Assembly (NCBI RefSeq): GCF_004011835.1
Contig: NZ_RKLN01000001.1
Location: forward strand, 124,001-188,000
DNA from: Rhodococcus spongiicola
GTDB taxonomy: Bacteria > Actinomycetota > Actinomycetes > Mycobacteriales > Mycobacteriaceae
Length of the DNA stretch: 64,000 nt
Reading direction: 5' to 3'
Shown: positions 1-9,044 of the stretch, piece by piece
Layout of the letters: each line of letters opens with the position of its first letter
How positions within the stretch are numbered: position 1 is the stretch's first letter
Position numbers and translations under genes: made by a program
Notes under the pieces: generated by a model
What the model was told of the DNA's origin: nothing
The model's database searches: none
What the model saw: only the letters and a program-made list of their open reading frames with translations

Positions 1-100
1 CGGCCCTACGAAGATCTGCGGTCGTTACTTCGGGATGGTCGGAGGCCGTCGCCCGAGTGTCATTGACGCCGTCGCCCAGATGGGGAGAGTCGAGAGTCAT
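1..100 (-). CDS. Unidentified protein, N-terminus only (cut by window edge)
   Basis: An ATG at 98-100 on the minus strand opens a frame that stays open for 33 codons to the window edge (it begins MTLDSPHLGDGVND). It lies 19 bases after the stop of the enoyl-CoA hydratase gene on the same strand, so it is probably the third gene of that operon. The visible residues are hydrophilic and match no family I recognise. There is only a weak AGGA upstream. Function unknown; the frame itself could be spurious. Confidence 0.5.
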   Translation of the reverse strand, partial: MTLDSPHLGDGVNDTRATASDHPEVTTADLRRA

Positions 101-119
101 GGTCTGCCAATCCTGGAGT

Positions 120-956
120 TCAGGAGCCGGTAAATGTCGGCGTGGTCTTGTTACGGAAGGCGGTGACGCCGGCGGCGAAATCGTCTGTTCCAGCTGCGAA
201 TCCGCTGCCGAGTGCCTCGAGGATGGCCGAGGGGGCGCCAGCGGCTGCAGCGTCGACGAGTTGTTTGCTGACCTGTACTGCGGCGGGGGCGCCCTCGAGA
301 ATCCGATCGATGAACTCTGTGACCGTGTCGGCGAGCGCGCTGCGCTCGGAAACGGCGTTCAGTAGCCCCCAGTCCAGCGCCGTGGCGGAAGGCACCTGGC
401 GGCGCGTGAATATCATCTCCTTGGCGCGGGCTGCCCCGACAACTTGTGTGAGGCGTTCGGTGCCTCCCCAGCCCGGGACCGTGCCTAGGCCGGTTTCCGG
501 CAGCCCCAGCCGAGCGGTATTCGCGCCGATCCGCAGGTCACAGGCCAGCGCGAGTTCGAGGCCGCCACCGACCGCGATGCCGTCGACGACTGCGATCGTA
601 GGCTGCCGCAGTTGCGCGAGGTAGCTGAAGACCCTGTGCCCCTCCCTGATCCAGCGTCTCCACATTTGCGCGGGCCTGAAACACGAGAACTGGGCGATGT
701 CCGCGCCGACACAGAACGCCTTCTCCCCTGCTGTGGTGATCAGGACGACCTGAGCATCGGAGTGATCGATGGTCCGCAGCTCGGAGTAGAGATCGTTGAG
801 CAGTTCGAGTGTCAGTGCATTCAGTTTTCGGGGGCGATCGATCAGCACGGTCGCGACGCGGCCGTCACGGCTATGAGTGACGGTGATCCGTCCGGCATCA
901 CTGGATGGTTCAGAGAAGTTCATATGAGGGCTCTCGGTCCTGGCGAGGTTCGTCAT
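120..956 (-). CDS. Enoyl-CoA hydratase/isomerase (crotonase) family protein
   Basis: Crotonase-fold acyl-CoA enzyme, likely hydrating or isomerising an enoyl-CoA in a cytosolic beta-oxidation-type pathway. Seen: oxyanion-hole region AFCVGADIAQF, the glycine-rich segment GGGLELALACDLRIG, and LPETGLGTVPGWGG, whose Glu is at a usual catalytic position. Length is about 278 residues from the chosen ATG, normal for the family. That ATG (954-956) overlaps the stop of the CoA-transferase gene as ATGA, implying translational coupling. A second ATG at 921-923 is a possible alternative start. It is the second gene of an operon reading leftward behind the LacI-type regulator. The substrate cannot be read from sequence. 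Confidence 0.88.
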   Translation of the reverse strand: MTNLARTESPHMNFSEPSSDAGRITVTHSRDGRVATVLIDRPRKLNALTLELLNDLYSELRTIDHSDAQVVLITTAGEKAFCVGADIAQFSCFRPAQMWRRWIREGHRVFSYLAQLRQPTIAVVDGIAVGGGLELALACDLRIGANTARLGLPETGLGTVPGWGGTERLTQVVGAARAKEMIFTRRQVPSATALDWGLLNAVSERSALADTVTEFIDRILEGAPAAVQVSKQLVDAAAAGAPSAILEALGSGFAAGTDDFAAGVTAFRNKTTPTFTGS

Positions 957-2572
957 GGTTGAAGTGCCTGCACCCGTGGATGCTCGGGCAGCGGCGAGAG
1001 TTGCAAATTCTGCAGCTTCGGCGAAAACAGCTTGCCGCACATCGTTTTCAGGTTCGGGTCAACGCGTAGCTCGAACTCCGACCTATCCAGGACGTCGCGC
1101 TGCAAGTCGACGCCCGGGGCGATCTCGGTGACCGTCAAGCCTTCCGGCCGTAGCTCGAGCACCGCGCGTTCGGTGACGTAGAGGACCCTCTGACCGTTGG
1201 CAAGAGCACGCTGGCCGGAGAACGTCGGGGAGTCGACTTCCTTCACGAACTTGGTGTGAGGGCCGTCGGCACGGATGTCGAGGCGGCCGTTCTCGATCGC
1301 GATGTCGCGGCGCCCCGCTGTGAAAGACCCGACGAACACGATCGAAGGTGCCGACGACGTTATGTCGACGAAGCCACCGACTCCTGCGGTTACGTGCCGA
1401 CGCTTGGGCAAGCTGTGCACGTTCACGTTGCCGTGTTGGTCGATCTCGAGGAACGAGAGCAACGAGTGCTCGAACCCTCCGCCCTGGAGCAGGGTGAACT
1501 GATCCGAGCTCTGCATGATCGCGTCGGGATTCTGCGCCACTCCGAAGACGAAATCGAGCAATGGGACACCACCCACCGGGCCCTGCTCGATCACCCAGGA
1601 CACGGCATCGGCTAGCCCCTCTTCGACGAGGACGTGCGGCACCAACGCCGATACACCGAAGCCGAGATTCGCGATTTCGCCTGCCTGCAGTTCGGCTGCC
1701 GCGCGGCGCGCCATGATCTTCTCGAGCGTGAACGGTACCGGCTCGATGGTGCTCAGCGGTCGCCGCAGTTCACCGGACAGGGCGGGGTCGTACTGCGTGT
1801 GCGTGGTCTGCAGCTGCTCCGGGGCGAGGACGAGGGCATCGACGAGGACGCCTGGGACACGGACTGCTCTCGGGTCCAGGCTTCCGCCCTCGGCGAGATA
1901 CTTCACCTGCGCGATGACCACACCACCGTTGTTGTGAGCGGCATAAGCGAGATCGAGTGCGCCGAGCGGAGACGCCTCCTCTTCAAAGGTGAGATTGCCG
2001 TGGGTGTCGGCGGTGGTGGCTCGGATGATCGCGACGTTCGGTACCAGCGCCTCGTAGAACAGCCACTCCTGACCATCGAGCTCGTGAACTCGAACAATGG
2101 CATCGGGTGTGATCGCGTTCATCCGACCAGCCCCGATCCGTGGGTCGACGAAGGTGTCCAGCCCGACCTTGGACAGGACACCGGGCTGCTTTGCGGCTGC
2201 GGCGCGGTGCAGTTGGTAGAGGACGCCGGATGGGAAGTTGTAGGCCTCGACCTCGTTGTTCTCGATCATCTGCCAGATCCTGGGCGGCTCCGCGGACGAC
2301 GGGCCGGACGGATACGAGCCGGCGACGACACGGGCGAGCAGACCCGGTCGGGCGATGTGATCGATGCCCTTGATGCCCCACATGTCACCCGCAGCGATTG
2401 GGTGCACGCTCGTCAGACCGGCGGGCGAGCTCGATTCCTCGTACCGCTGCCCGAGCCCGGCGAGAACCGCATCGGGGCATCCCAGCCCTGAGGAAGAACT
2501 GACGGTGATGATGTCGCCGTCATGCACGAGATCGGCCGCCTGTCGCGGAGAAAGAACTCGGGGGGTATGCAC
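953..2572 (-). CDS. Acyl-CoA:acetate/propionate CoA-transferase, family I (YdiF-like)
   Basis: Family I CoA-transferase with both half-domains fused, 539 residues, the size of E. coli YdiF and propionate CoA-transferases. Seen: VEAYNFPSGVLYQL and TFVDPRIGAGRMN in the N-terminal half, and IEQGPVGGVPLL, in which Glu329 is at the position of the covalent CoA-thioester glutamate. It would move CoA between acyl-CoA and a free acid, feeding the enoyl-CoA hydratase downstream. The start is GTG (2570-2572) with GGAG five bases upstream. A perfect 12-bp palindrome lies just 5' of that ribosome site, so transcription is probably controlled by the adjacent LacI-type regulator. The exact acid is unknown. 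Confidence 0.85.
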   Translation of the reverse strand: MHTPRVLSPRQAADLVHDGDIITVSSSSGLGCPDAVLAGLGQRYEESSSPAGLTSVHPIAAGDMWGIKGIDHIARPGLLARVVAGSYPSGPSSAEPPRIWQMIENNEVEAYNFPSGVLYQLHRAAAAKQPGVLSKVGLDTFVDPRIGAGRMNAITPDAIVRVHELDGQEWLFYEALVPNVAIIRATTADTHGNLTFEEEASPLGALDLAYAAHNNGGVVIAQVKYLAEGGSLDPRAVRVPGVLVDALVLAPEQLQTTHTQYDPALSGELRRPLSTIEPVPFTLEKIMARRAAAELQAGEIANLGFGVSALVPHVLVEEGLADAVSWVIEQGPVGGVPLLDFVFGVAQNPDAIMQSSDQFTLLQGGGFEHSLLSFLEIDQHGNVNVHSLPKRRHVTAGVGGFVDITSSAPSIVFVGSFTAGRRDIAIENGRLDIRADGPHTKFVKEVDSPTFSGQRALANGQRVLYVTERAVLELRPEGLTVTEIAPGVDLQRDVLDRSEFELRVDPNLKTMCGKLFSPKLQNLQLSPLPEHPRVQALQP

Positions 2573-2586
2573 CTCTACTCCAAACT

Positions 2587-2598
2587 GTAAGCGCTTAC
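2587..2598. promoter_or_regulatory. Candidate LacI-type operator upstream of the CoA-transferase
   Basis: GTAAGCGCTTAC is a perfect 12-bp palindrome with the central CG typical of LacI-family operators (AAGCGCTT core). It sits 15 to 26 bases upstream of the CoA-transferase GTG and directly 5' of its ribosome site, in the short gap after the lacI-type gene. Binding here would block the operon. That this regulator binds it is inference. Confidence 0.6.
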
Positions 2599-2646
2599 TC
2601 TATTGGCGCGGTTAACCTTTCGTGACATCAGCCGAACGGACGAACG

Positions 2647-3696
2647 TCAGCGACGAGGCCGCCACGCGGCTGTGGAGCCACGGACCCGCAGCGCGGGCGC
2701 GACGAGATCGTGGGTGTACGGATGCGAGTCGCGGGCAGGACCGCCATTGCTGTCCAGCGACTGACCGATGCGCTCGAGAATTAGTTCCCCGCACTTCTCC
2801 CCGATTGCCGTCGGGAAGGTGGCCACTGTGGTCAGCGGTGGCGTCCGGTGGGCGGAACCCGCTATGTCGTCGAATCCACCGACCGCGATGTCTCGGCCCG
2901 GCTCGAGCCCTCGACGGTTCAACTCCGCATAGACCCCCACCGCGACGATGTCGCTGTAGGCCACGATCGCGTCCGGAACGGTTCCTCGATCGAGTAGCCG
3001 CCGTGTGGCTTCGGCACCGCCGTCGGGAGTCGCCTCCCCGAACAGGCCGTCCGCACGAATCATGGACATCTCCCCGCCGGCGATCGCGGCACGGAACCCT
3101 TCTTCGCGTTCGCGGCGGGCCGACGTGTGCTGCGGCCCGCCGACCATCGCAACCGTCCGAACACCCATCGCTCGAAGATGCCCGCCCAGCAGGCGACCCG
3201 CCTCGACATTGTCGGCACCGACGTAGTCGTGACCGAGGTTGAAGTGCCGCGCCAGAAGCACCAAGGGAATACCCGATGTGGCGAGCAGCTTGTCGATCTC
3301 GACGGCTTGGGTATCGCCTGCCGGCAGGAGAATCAGCCCGTCGATGCTTCGCTCCACGAACCGGTCGAGCAGTCGACGTTGCCGCGCGGGATCGTCGCGA
3401 CTGTAGCCGACGAACACCGCGTAGTTACTGCGGTCGGCGACGTCCTCGAGCGTCATCGCCAGTTCCGCGAAATAGGGGTTCTGCACTTCGGTGACGACCA
3501 AGCCCAGAGTCATCGACCTCGGATTGCGGAGCATTGCCGCATGGCGGTTGTAGACGTAGCCGAGCGCCTTCATCGACTCACGGACGCGCCGAGTGGTTTC
3601 CCGGGCGACACTGGGACTGCCGTTGAGCACGAGTGAGGCTGTCGAGCGGGACACACCGGCATGCCGACTGACATCACTCAGGGTGACTCGCTTCAT
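2647..3696 (-). CDS. LacI-family transcriptional regulator
   Basis: DNA-binding repressor of about 349 residues. The N-terminus carries the LacI helix-turn-helix (TLSDVSRHAGVSRSTASLVLNG, read in two parts: residues 4-14 and 15-26) and a hinge helix ending MKALGYVYNRHAAMLR. The rest is a periplasmic-binding-protein-like sensor domain (LGLVVTEVQNPYFAELA, then VAVGGFDDIAGS near the C-terminus). The ATG at 3694-3696 was chosen because it places the helix-turn-helix at residue 4; longer starts add only a basic tail. It precedes the CoA-transferase operon on the same strand. Two copies of TGGATCGATCCA upstream suggest autoregulation. The effector is unknown, perhaps a catabolic intermediate. Confidence 0.92.
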   Translation of the reverse strand: MKRVTLSDVSRHAGVSRSTASLVLNGSPSVARETTRRVRESMKALGYVYNRHAAMLRNPRSMTLGLVVTEVQNPYFAELAMTLEDVADRSNYAVFVGYSRDDPARQRRLLDRFVERSIDGLILLPAGDTQAVEIDKLLATSGIPLVLLARHFNLGHDYVGADNVEAGRLLGGHLRAMGVRTVAMVGGPQHTSARREREEGFRAAIAGGEMSMIRADGLFGEATPDGGAEATRRLLDRGTVPDAIVAYSDIVAVGVYAELNRRGLEPGRDIAVGGFDDIAGSAHRTPPLTTVATFPTAIGEKCGELILERIGQSLDSNGGPARDSHPYTHDLVAPALRVRGSTAAWRPRR

Positions 3697-3752
3697 GACG
3701 TGTGCCCGCTTCCGATGACGACGTGAGCTGCGACACACACGATAACCCAGAA

Positions 3753-3768
3753 GTTGGATCGATCCAAC
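3753..3768. promoter_or_regulatory. Candidate operator 1 of the lacI-type gene
   Basis: GTTGGATCGATCCAAC, a perfect 16-bp palindrome centred on CG, lies 57 bases upstream of the regulator ATG. A second copy of its core lies 87 bp further upstream. The CpG centre is typical of LacI-family sites. Confidence 0.62.
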
Positions 3769-3841
3769 CCCCGAAATGCCTGCTTGCTGTACTACATGAT
3801 GAGCACTCGCAGGTCCGGCGGACCTGACCGTTAGTTCCTGC

Positions 3842-3853
3842 TGGATCGATCCA
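3842..3853. promoter_or_regulatory. Candidate operator 2 of the lacI-type gene
   Basis: TGGATCGATCCA repeats the 12-bp core of the site at 3753-3768. The centres are 87 bp apart, about eight helical turns, which would allow looping by a tetramer or paired dimers. The site lies in the gap between the regulator promoter and the end of recD. Confidence 0.55.
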
Positions 3854-3861
3854 AATCGTTG

Positions 3862-5715
3862 CTACCCGCGCCGCAGCCCACTCGCTCGCGAGACCTGTCG
3901 TTCCACACCTTCCCGCACGGCGTCCTCCGTTCCGACGATTCGCACGTGCGTGCGTGCCCGGGTAATGGCGGTGTACAGCAACTCGCGGGTGAGCAGCGAC
4001 GACCCGGCGTCCGGCAAAATCACCGAGACCCGGTGGTACTGGCTGCCCTGGCTGCGGTGAATCGTCATCGCGTACACGGTCTGCACCAACGCCAGATGGC
4101 CCAGGCGCAGCAGGTACGGTTCCTTGCCCCGGGCAAAGGCGGCGATCAGCTCGCCGTCCCCGCCGGAGACGACAACTCCGGTGTCACCGTTGTAGATCCG
4201 GGTCTCGTGATCGTTCGCCGTCACCAGCAGCGGCTGCCCCGCGTACCAGCGGTCGGGGTCGAGGCGGCTGCCGGCGGCCTCGCCGATCCAGTCCATCGCG
4301 TTGCGCGCCCACCACGACGCCCCGAACGGGCCGTCCCGGTGCGCGCACAGCAATCGGTGCTTCTCCGAAGCTCGCAGCGCACCGACCGCGTCACCGGCAA
4401 GAGCGGCCGCCGTTACCTCCGTCGATGTCGACACCACGTCGGCGCGCACCCCGGCCACGTCCTCGATGTCGACGAAGGACACATCCGGCGCCCCGCTGCG
4501 GAGGATGTCGAGCACGCGATCCGGGTCGCTGTCGCGCACCGCAATCGCCAACTGAGCAATCTGCCCACCGAAACGCCGACCGCGGCTGAGGCGAATCATG
4601 CCCTTTCGCAACCGGTCCCGCTCGGCGGCACTCAACGCCGCCTCGGCCGGATCGTCCGTCGCCGACAGATCCGCACCCACCACCTTCGCCAGCATCGGGT
4701 TCTCGGCACCGGCCGCCGGGCGGGCGACGAGATCAGCTAGGACCGCACCGGCATCCACCGACGCCAACTGATCGGGGTCGCCGACGAGGATCAGCCGCGC
4801 CTCGGGGCGCACGGCCTCGAGCAGTCGGCACATCATCGTCAGCGACACCATCGATGTCTCGTCGACCACGATCACGTCGTACGGCAGATGGTTGGTCTCG
4901 TTGTAGCGGAACCGGCTGGTCCCACGCTGCCAGCCGAGCATCCGGTGCAACGTCATGGCCGACAGCTGAGACTGCAGCCCGACGACGCCGACCTGCTCGT
5001 TCACCGATTCCTCGAGGCGGGCGGCCGCCTTGCCGGTCGGTGCTGCCAACCCGATCCGCAGTCCCGGATGCTGACGCTCGAGCAAGGCCAGCACCCGCGC
5101 GACGGTGTGAGTCTTGCCGGTGCCGGGCCCGCCCGCGATCACCGACGTCCAGTGCGCAGCGGCAACGGCTGCCGCGATGCGCTGCCGGTCCGGGGCCGCA
5201 GACGGCCGGGACGGGTCCTGGTGGTCACGGAACAACTCGTCCAGCCCCGCCAGCAGCAAACCTTCGTCGACGGCCGGATGGCCGGTCGCGCGTGCGTCGA
5301 GGATCCGCCGGACCGTCTGCTCCTGCCGGTAGTACCGATCCAGATACAGCTGGTTGTCCACCAGCCGCAGGGGCCGCAACGGCCCCTTGTCGCCGCCGAC
5401 CACGAGCGGGCTCGACTGCAGCGCCTCGGTGACGGCGGAGTCGTCGGGCCACGGCAGCGTCGCCGGATCTACTGCAGGACCGTCGGGCCTCTCGTCGACA
5501 TGGACCTCACGAATCCGGTTCAGATCCAGGCACACCGAGCCCAACCGCACGGCCCGCACCGCGAGCGCGGTCGCCAGGTGCACCGGCTCGCGGGTTTCTC
5601 CGCCGAGCGTCGCGAGCCGCAGTGCGACGTGCACGTCGGCGGCCTCGAGCACCCCGGCCTCGTTGAACTCGCGCAGCACGCCCTTGCCACGCTGCGCGAC
5701 GCGTGCCTCGATCAC
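3862..5715 (-). CDS. recD: Exodeoxyribonuclease V alpha subunit RecD
   Basis: 5'-3' helicase subunit of RecBCD, acting on broken chromosome ends. The protein is 617 residues. Seen: Walker A AGGPGTGKTHTVARVL near residue 195, Walker B VIVVDETSMVS, ILVGDPDQLASV, and the C-terminal UvrD-like motif TIHRSQGSQY followed by LYTAITRAR. The GTG start (5713-5715) overlaps the recB stop as GTGA, so recD is translated by coupling; a longer open frame upstream only overlaps recB. It is the last gene of the recC-recB-recD operon. A complete helicase core argues for a functional enzyme. Confidence 0.95.
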   Translation of the reverse strand: MIEARVAQRGKGVLREFNEAGVLEAADVHVALRLATLGGETREPVHLATALAVRAVRLGSVCLDLNRIREVHVDERPDGPAVDPATLPWPDDSAVTEALQSSPLVVGGDKGPLRPLRLVDNQLYLDRYYRQEQTVRRILDARATGHPAVDEGLLLAGLDELFRDHQDPSRPSAAPDRQRIAAAVAAAHWTSVIAGGPGTGKTHTVARVLALLERQHPGLRIGLAAPTGKAAARLEESVNEQVGVVGLQSQLSAMTLHRMLGWQRGTSRFRYNETNHLPYDVIVVDETSMVSLTMMCRLLEAVRPEARLILVGDPDQLASVDAGAVLADLVARPAAGAENPMLAKVVGADLSATDDPAEAALSAAERDRLRKGMIRLSRGRRFGGQIAQLAIAVRDSDPDRVLDILRSGAPDVSFVDIEDVAGVRADVVSTSTEVTAAALAGDAVGALRASEKHRLLCAHRDGPFGASWWARNAMDWIGEAAGSRLDPDRWYAGQPLLVTANDHETRIYNGDTGVVVSGGDGELIAAFARGKEPYLLRLGHLALVQTVYAMTIHRSQGSQYHRVSVILPDAGSSLLTRELLYTAITRARTHVRIVGTEDAVREGVERQVSRASGLRRG

Positions 5716-8700
5716 TGGTCCTCCTCGAGGTCGCCGGGCGCCGCCAGCAGATCCGACAGCTCCACCACCAGCTGCGGGGGCGGGTCCCAGTCGAACACTC
5801 CGGCGCCGTCGGGTGTCTCGGGGCCGGCCATGCCGCGCACGAACAGGTACTGCACCCCGCCGAGGTGCGTCGCCGGGTGGTAACCCGGCAGCCGCCATCG
5901 CAGGTACCGATGTAGTGCAACGGCGTACAGCATCGCCTGCAGCGGATAGTGCGACCGCATCATCTCTTTCGCCATCGCGTCACGGGTGAAGTCGGCGGTG
6001 GTCAGTTCGCCGGGCGCGAGCCGGTTGGTCTTGTAGTCGACGACCACGAACCGCGGACCGTTCGGCCCGGGAACGCGTAGCACCGCGTCGATGCTGCCGG
6101 TGAGATAGCCCCGCAGCGGCGTCGGATCCAGAGCCTCGAGCTTGTCCGCGTACGACGCGAGGACGTCGTCGGCCGGCAGATGCCTGCGCAGCAACTCCAC
6201 TATCCGGTGCAGCGTCACCTCGAGCGCGGCGGGATCGTCTCCCCCGGCGAGCGGAAACTCGAAATCCAACTCCGGTAACCGGTCTCGCGGCATGACGCTA
6301 GCGAGGGTGCCACCGCCCGCAAGCGGGGTGCGCAGCACCGGCAGCAACGCCTTCGCGAGTGTCTCCGGGTCCACCTGCGCCATCCGCGCCTCGACGGACT
6401 CGCGACAGTGCCGCAGCAGCTCGGCCTCCAGATCGTCGGCGGCTGTATCGACGTGCTCGAGGATCTCGTGGACGAGGGTGCCGAACACCGCGCCGTAGGG
6501 CATGCCGTTCATCGTCGAGGGAATCCCGTCGGCGTCCGCCGGCGAGATCAATGCGGGCTCCTCCGGTTCGTCGTCCTTTCCCGGATCCTCCGCCTCGCTG
6601 GCAGAGCCGGGATGCTCGTGCGCCGACGCGGTGAGCGCCGTGTACGACGTGCGCCGCCATCCGTCGTCGAGCGCCCGGTCGAACACCGCCGCGGCGAGTT
6701 CCCCGGACCCATGTTGCGGCGCCGTCCACGACAGCTGCGGAGTGGGGTCGGCGCCGACGGCCTCGGCCGTGACGGGGATCGGCGCGGCGTCGGCCCACTG
6801 AGTCAGATGCTGCGCGACATTGGGATCCTCCGGCACGCCCGCCTTCTGTGGCACCTCGGCCTCGCCGGGGCTGCGGCCGAACAGGATCCGGTGCAGCGGT
6901 CCCTCGGTGGTCCCGTAGGCGGGCGCCCACCACAACACCAGCTGGCACTGGGCCCGGGTGAGGGCCACGTACAGCAGCCGCAGGTCCTCGCCCGCGGCCT
7001 CGGTGTCGCGGCGACGGCGCCGGTCGCCGTAGCCGGGGCTGCCCTCACCGCCGATGTCGAGGATCCTCCGACCGCTCTCGTCGTGCAGCAGCAGCCGGTT
7101 CTTGTCGGAGTAGCGGCCGGTGCTCCATGCGAACGGCACATAGACGATGGGGTACTCGAGGCCCTTGCTCGCGTGCACCGTGGCCAGCTGGACGGCAGCA
7201 GCGTCACTGTCCAGGCGGCGGCTGCGGTCACCTCCACCGGACTTTGGGTCCTCGATGCGGTCGCTGAGCCAGCCGGTGAGCGCGGTCAGGCCGAGGGATT
7301 CGTCCACCGCGACGGCCCCGAGCAGCTGTGCGATGTGGCGCAGGTCGGTGAGGATCCGCTCACCGGAGACAGCAGCGAGCAGACGCTTCTCGAGTTCGGT
7401 TTGCGTGGAGAGTTGTTCGAACAGTGCCGCGAACCCGGACTGCGCGAACAGCGCCGACAGGTCCCGCAGCCGTCCGCCCACCGTGGCGACCAGGTCGTCT
7501 CTGGAGGAGTCGATCCGCTCCGCCGTCCACCCGAACAGTGGTGTGAGCGCGGCGAGCCGTACCCGGTCGGGCCGGTGCGGCTGTTCTAGCGCCTGCAGTA
7601 CCCGTAACCAGTGGTGAGCGGCGGGCGTCTCGAACACGCTGCTGCCGCCGGCCAGCACCGAGGGGACGCCGGCGCCGTCGAGGGACTCCTGGACCAGAGC
7701 GATCTGCGCGTTGGTTCCGGCGAGGATTGCGATGTCCCCGGGTTCCACCGGGCGGCGGGTGCCGTCCAACTCGAGGGTTGCTCCACTGTCGAGCAGCCCG
7801 ACGATGTCGGCGGCGACGTCGTCGGCGACGCGTTCCCGCAGCCGACCGACGGCGGGGAAGCCGGAGTTGTTCAGCCTTCCCGCCCCGGCACGGGGCAGAT
7901 ACCGCACCCGCAGCGGCGGCGCGCCGTGCAGCCGCGAACCGGAGTTGGCGGCCTCGACTGCGTGCACGACAATCTCGCGGTGTCCGAGCGTGGCACCGCC
8001 GTGCAGATAGTGCAGTGCCGCAACCAGATCCGCATCACTACGCCAGTTGCACGCCAGTTCCTGGCGGTGGTCCGCGGCGTCGACCGCGTCGAGGTAGCTG
8101 AGCACCTCGGCGCCGCGGAACGCGTAGATGGCCTGTTTGGGGTCGCCGACGAGCACGAGCGTCGAGTGCCCGTGGAACGCCGCACGCAGGATGCCCCACT
8201 GCTGCGGATCGGTGTCCTGGAACTCGTCGACGAGCACCACACGGTAGCGTTCGCGGACACGGCGACAGGCGGCCTCGCCGTGCTCAGCATCGGTGAGCAC
8301 GCCGTGCAGCAGGGCGGGCAGGTCGTCGAAGTCGCGGATCCCGGCCAGCCGCTTGCGCCGCTGGGTCTCCTCGCGCACGGCGCTAGCGAACGCGACCGCG
8401 TCGCCCGCGCGACCGCCGTCAGCCTTCTCGGGTGCGAGCACGGCCTGGGGATCGAAGATCGCGGCCCGGGCCGCGGCCCGAGCGTCGGTGGGACGGAGGG
8501 TGCGGGTGTCGGCGCGCCCGAAGTGCCGAACGTACAGGTCGGCGATCACGTCCTCGACCAGATCCTCAGCCTCCTCCACTAGGACCGCGTCGGGGTCGCG
8601 TTCCCCCGCGATGCCGAGTCCGTCGAGCATTCGCTGGCAGAAACTGTGGGTGGTGACGATGGTGCCGGCGTCGAAGTCCGACAGCGCCTGCATCAGCCGC

Positions 8701-9044
8701 CGACGCCGACGCGTCACCTCGTCGTCGTCCGTGTTCGCCAGGTGCGCGATCAGCGGATCGCTACTGCTACGTGCCACAGCCGGGTCCGCCAATCCCGCTG
8801 CTGCCGTGGTGAACCGCTCGCGCGTGCGCTCGCGCAGCTCCTTCGTCGCGGCTCGACTGAACGTCACGAGCAGCAGTTGCGACAGGTCGATGTCCTCCTC
8901 CGCGACGAACCGGGCCGCGAGGCCGACGATCGCGTAGGTCTTGCCGGTACCGGCACTGGCCTCTAGGACGGTCGTGCCCGTCGGGAGTGGGGCGAACAGG
9001 CCGAAGGCGTTGTCACTTTTCGCCGGAACGGTTTCGGCGGTCAC
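5712..9044 (-). CDS. recB: Exodeoxyribonuclease V beta subunit RecB
   Basis: 3'-5' helicase and nuclease subunit of RecBCD, about 1110 residues. Seen: Walker A EASAGTGKTYAIV near residue 28, helicase motif LVDEFQDTDPQQW, GDPKQAIYAFRGAEV, VHASKGLEYPIVYVPF, LLYVALTRAQ, and near the C-terminus the RecB-type nuclease signature PRFVVVDYKTNRL. Both helicase and nuclease sites look intact. The GTG at 9042-9044 overlaps the recC stop as GTGA. The complex resects double-strand ends and loads RecA. The order recC-recB-recD is that known in mycobacteria. Confidence 0.95.
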   Translation of the reverse strand: MTAETVPAKSDNAFGLFAPLPTGTTVLEASAGTGKTYAIVGLAARFVAEEDIDLSQLLLVTFSRAATKELRERTRERFTTAAAGLADPAVARSSSDPLIAHLANTDDDEVTRRRRRLMQALSDFDAGTIVTTHSFCQRMLDGLGIAGERDPDAVLVEEAEDLVEDVIADLYVRHFGRADTRTLRPTDARAAARAAIFDPQAVLAPEKADGGRAGDAVAFASAVREETQRRKRLAGIRDFDDLPALLHGVLTDAEHGEAACRRVRERYRVVLVDEFQDTDPQQWGILRAAFHGHSTLVLVGDPKQAIYAFRGAEVLSYLDAVDAADHRQELACNWRSDADLVAALHYLHGGATLGHREIVVHAVEAANSGSRLHGAPPLRVRYLPRAGAGRLNNSGFPAVGRLRERVADDVAADIVGLLDSGATLELDGTRRPVEPGDIAILAGTNAQIALVQESLDGAGVPSVLAGGSSVFETPAAHHWLRVLQALEQPHRPDRVRLAALTPLFGWTAERIDSSRDDLVATVGGRLRDLSALFAQSGFAALFEQLSTQTELEKRLLAAVSGERILTDLRHIAQLLGAVAVDESLGLTALTGWLSDRIEDPKSGGGDRSRRLDSDAAAVQLATVHASKGLEYPIVYVPFAWSTGRYSDKNRLLLHDESGRRILDIGGEGSPGYGDRRRRRDTEAAGEDLRLLYVALTRAQCQLVLWWAPAYGTTEGPLHRILFGRSPGEAEVPQKAGVPEDPNVAQHLTQWADAAPIPVTAEAVGADPTPQLSWTAPQHGSGELAAAVFDRALDDGWRRTSYTALTASAHEHPGSASEAEDPGKDDEPEEPALISPADADGIPSTMNGMPYGAVFGTLVHEILEHVDTAADDLEAELLRHCRESVEARMAQVDPETLAKALLPVLRTPLAGGGTLASVMPRDRLPELDFEFPLAGGDDPAALEVTLHRIVELLRRHLPADDVLASYADKLEALDPTPLRGYLTGSIDAVLRVPGPNGPRFVVVDYKTNRLAPGELTTADFTRDAMAKEMMRSHYPLQAMLYAVALHRYLRWRLPGYHPATHLGGVQYLFVRGMAGPETPDGAGVFDWDPPPQLVVELSDLLAAPGDLEEDQ

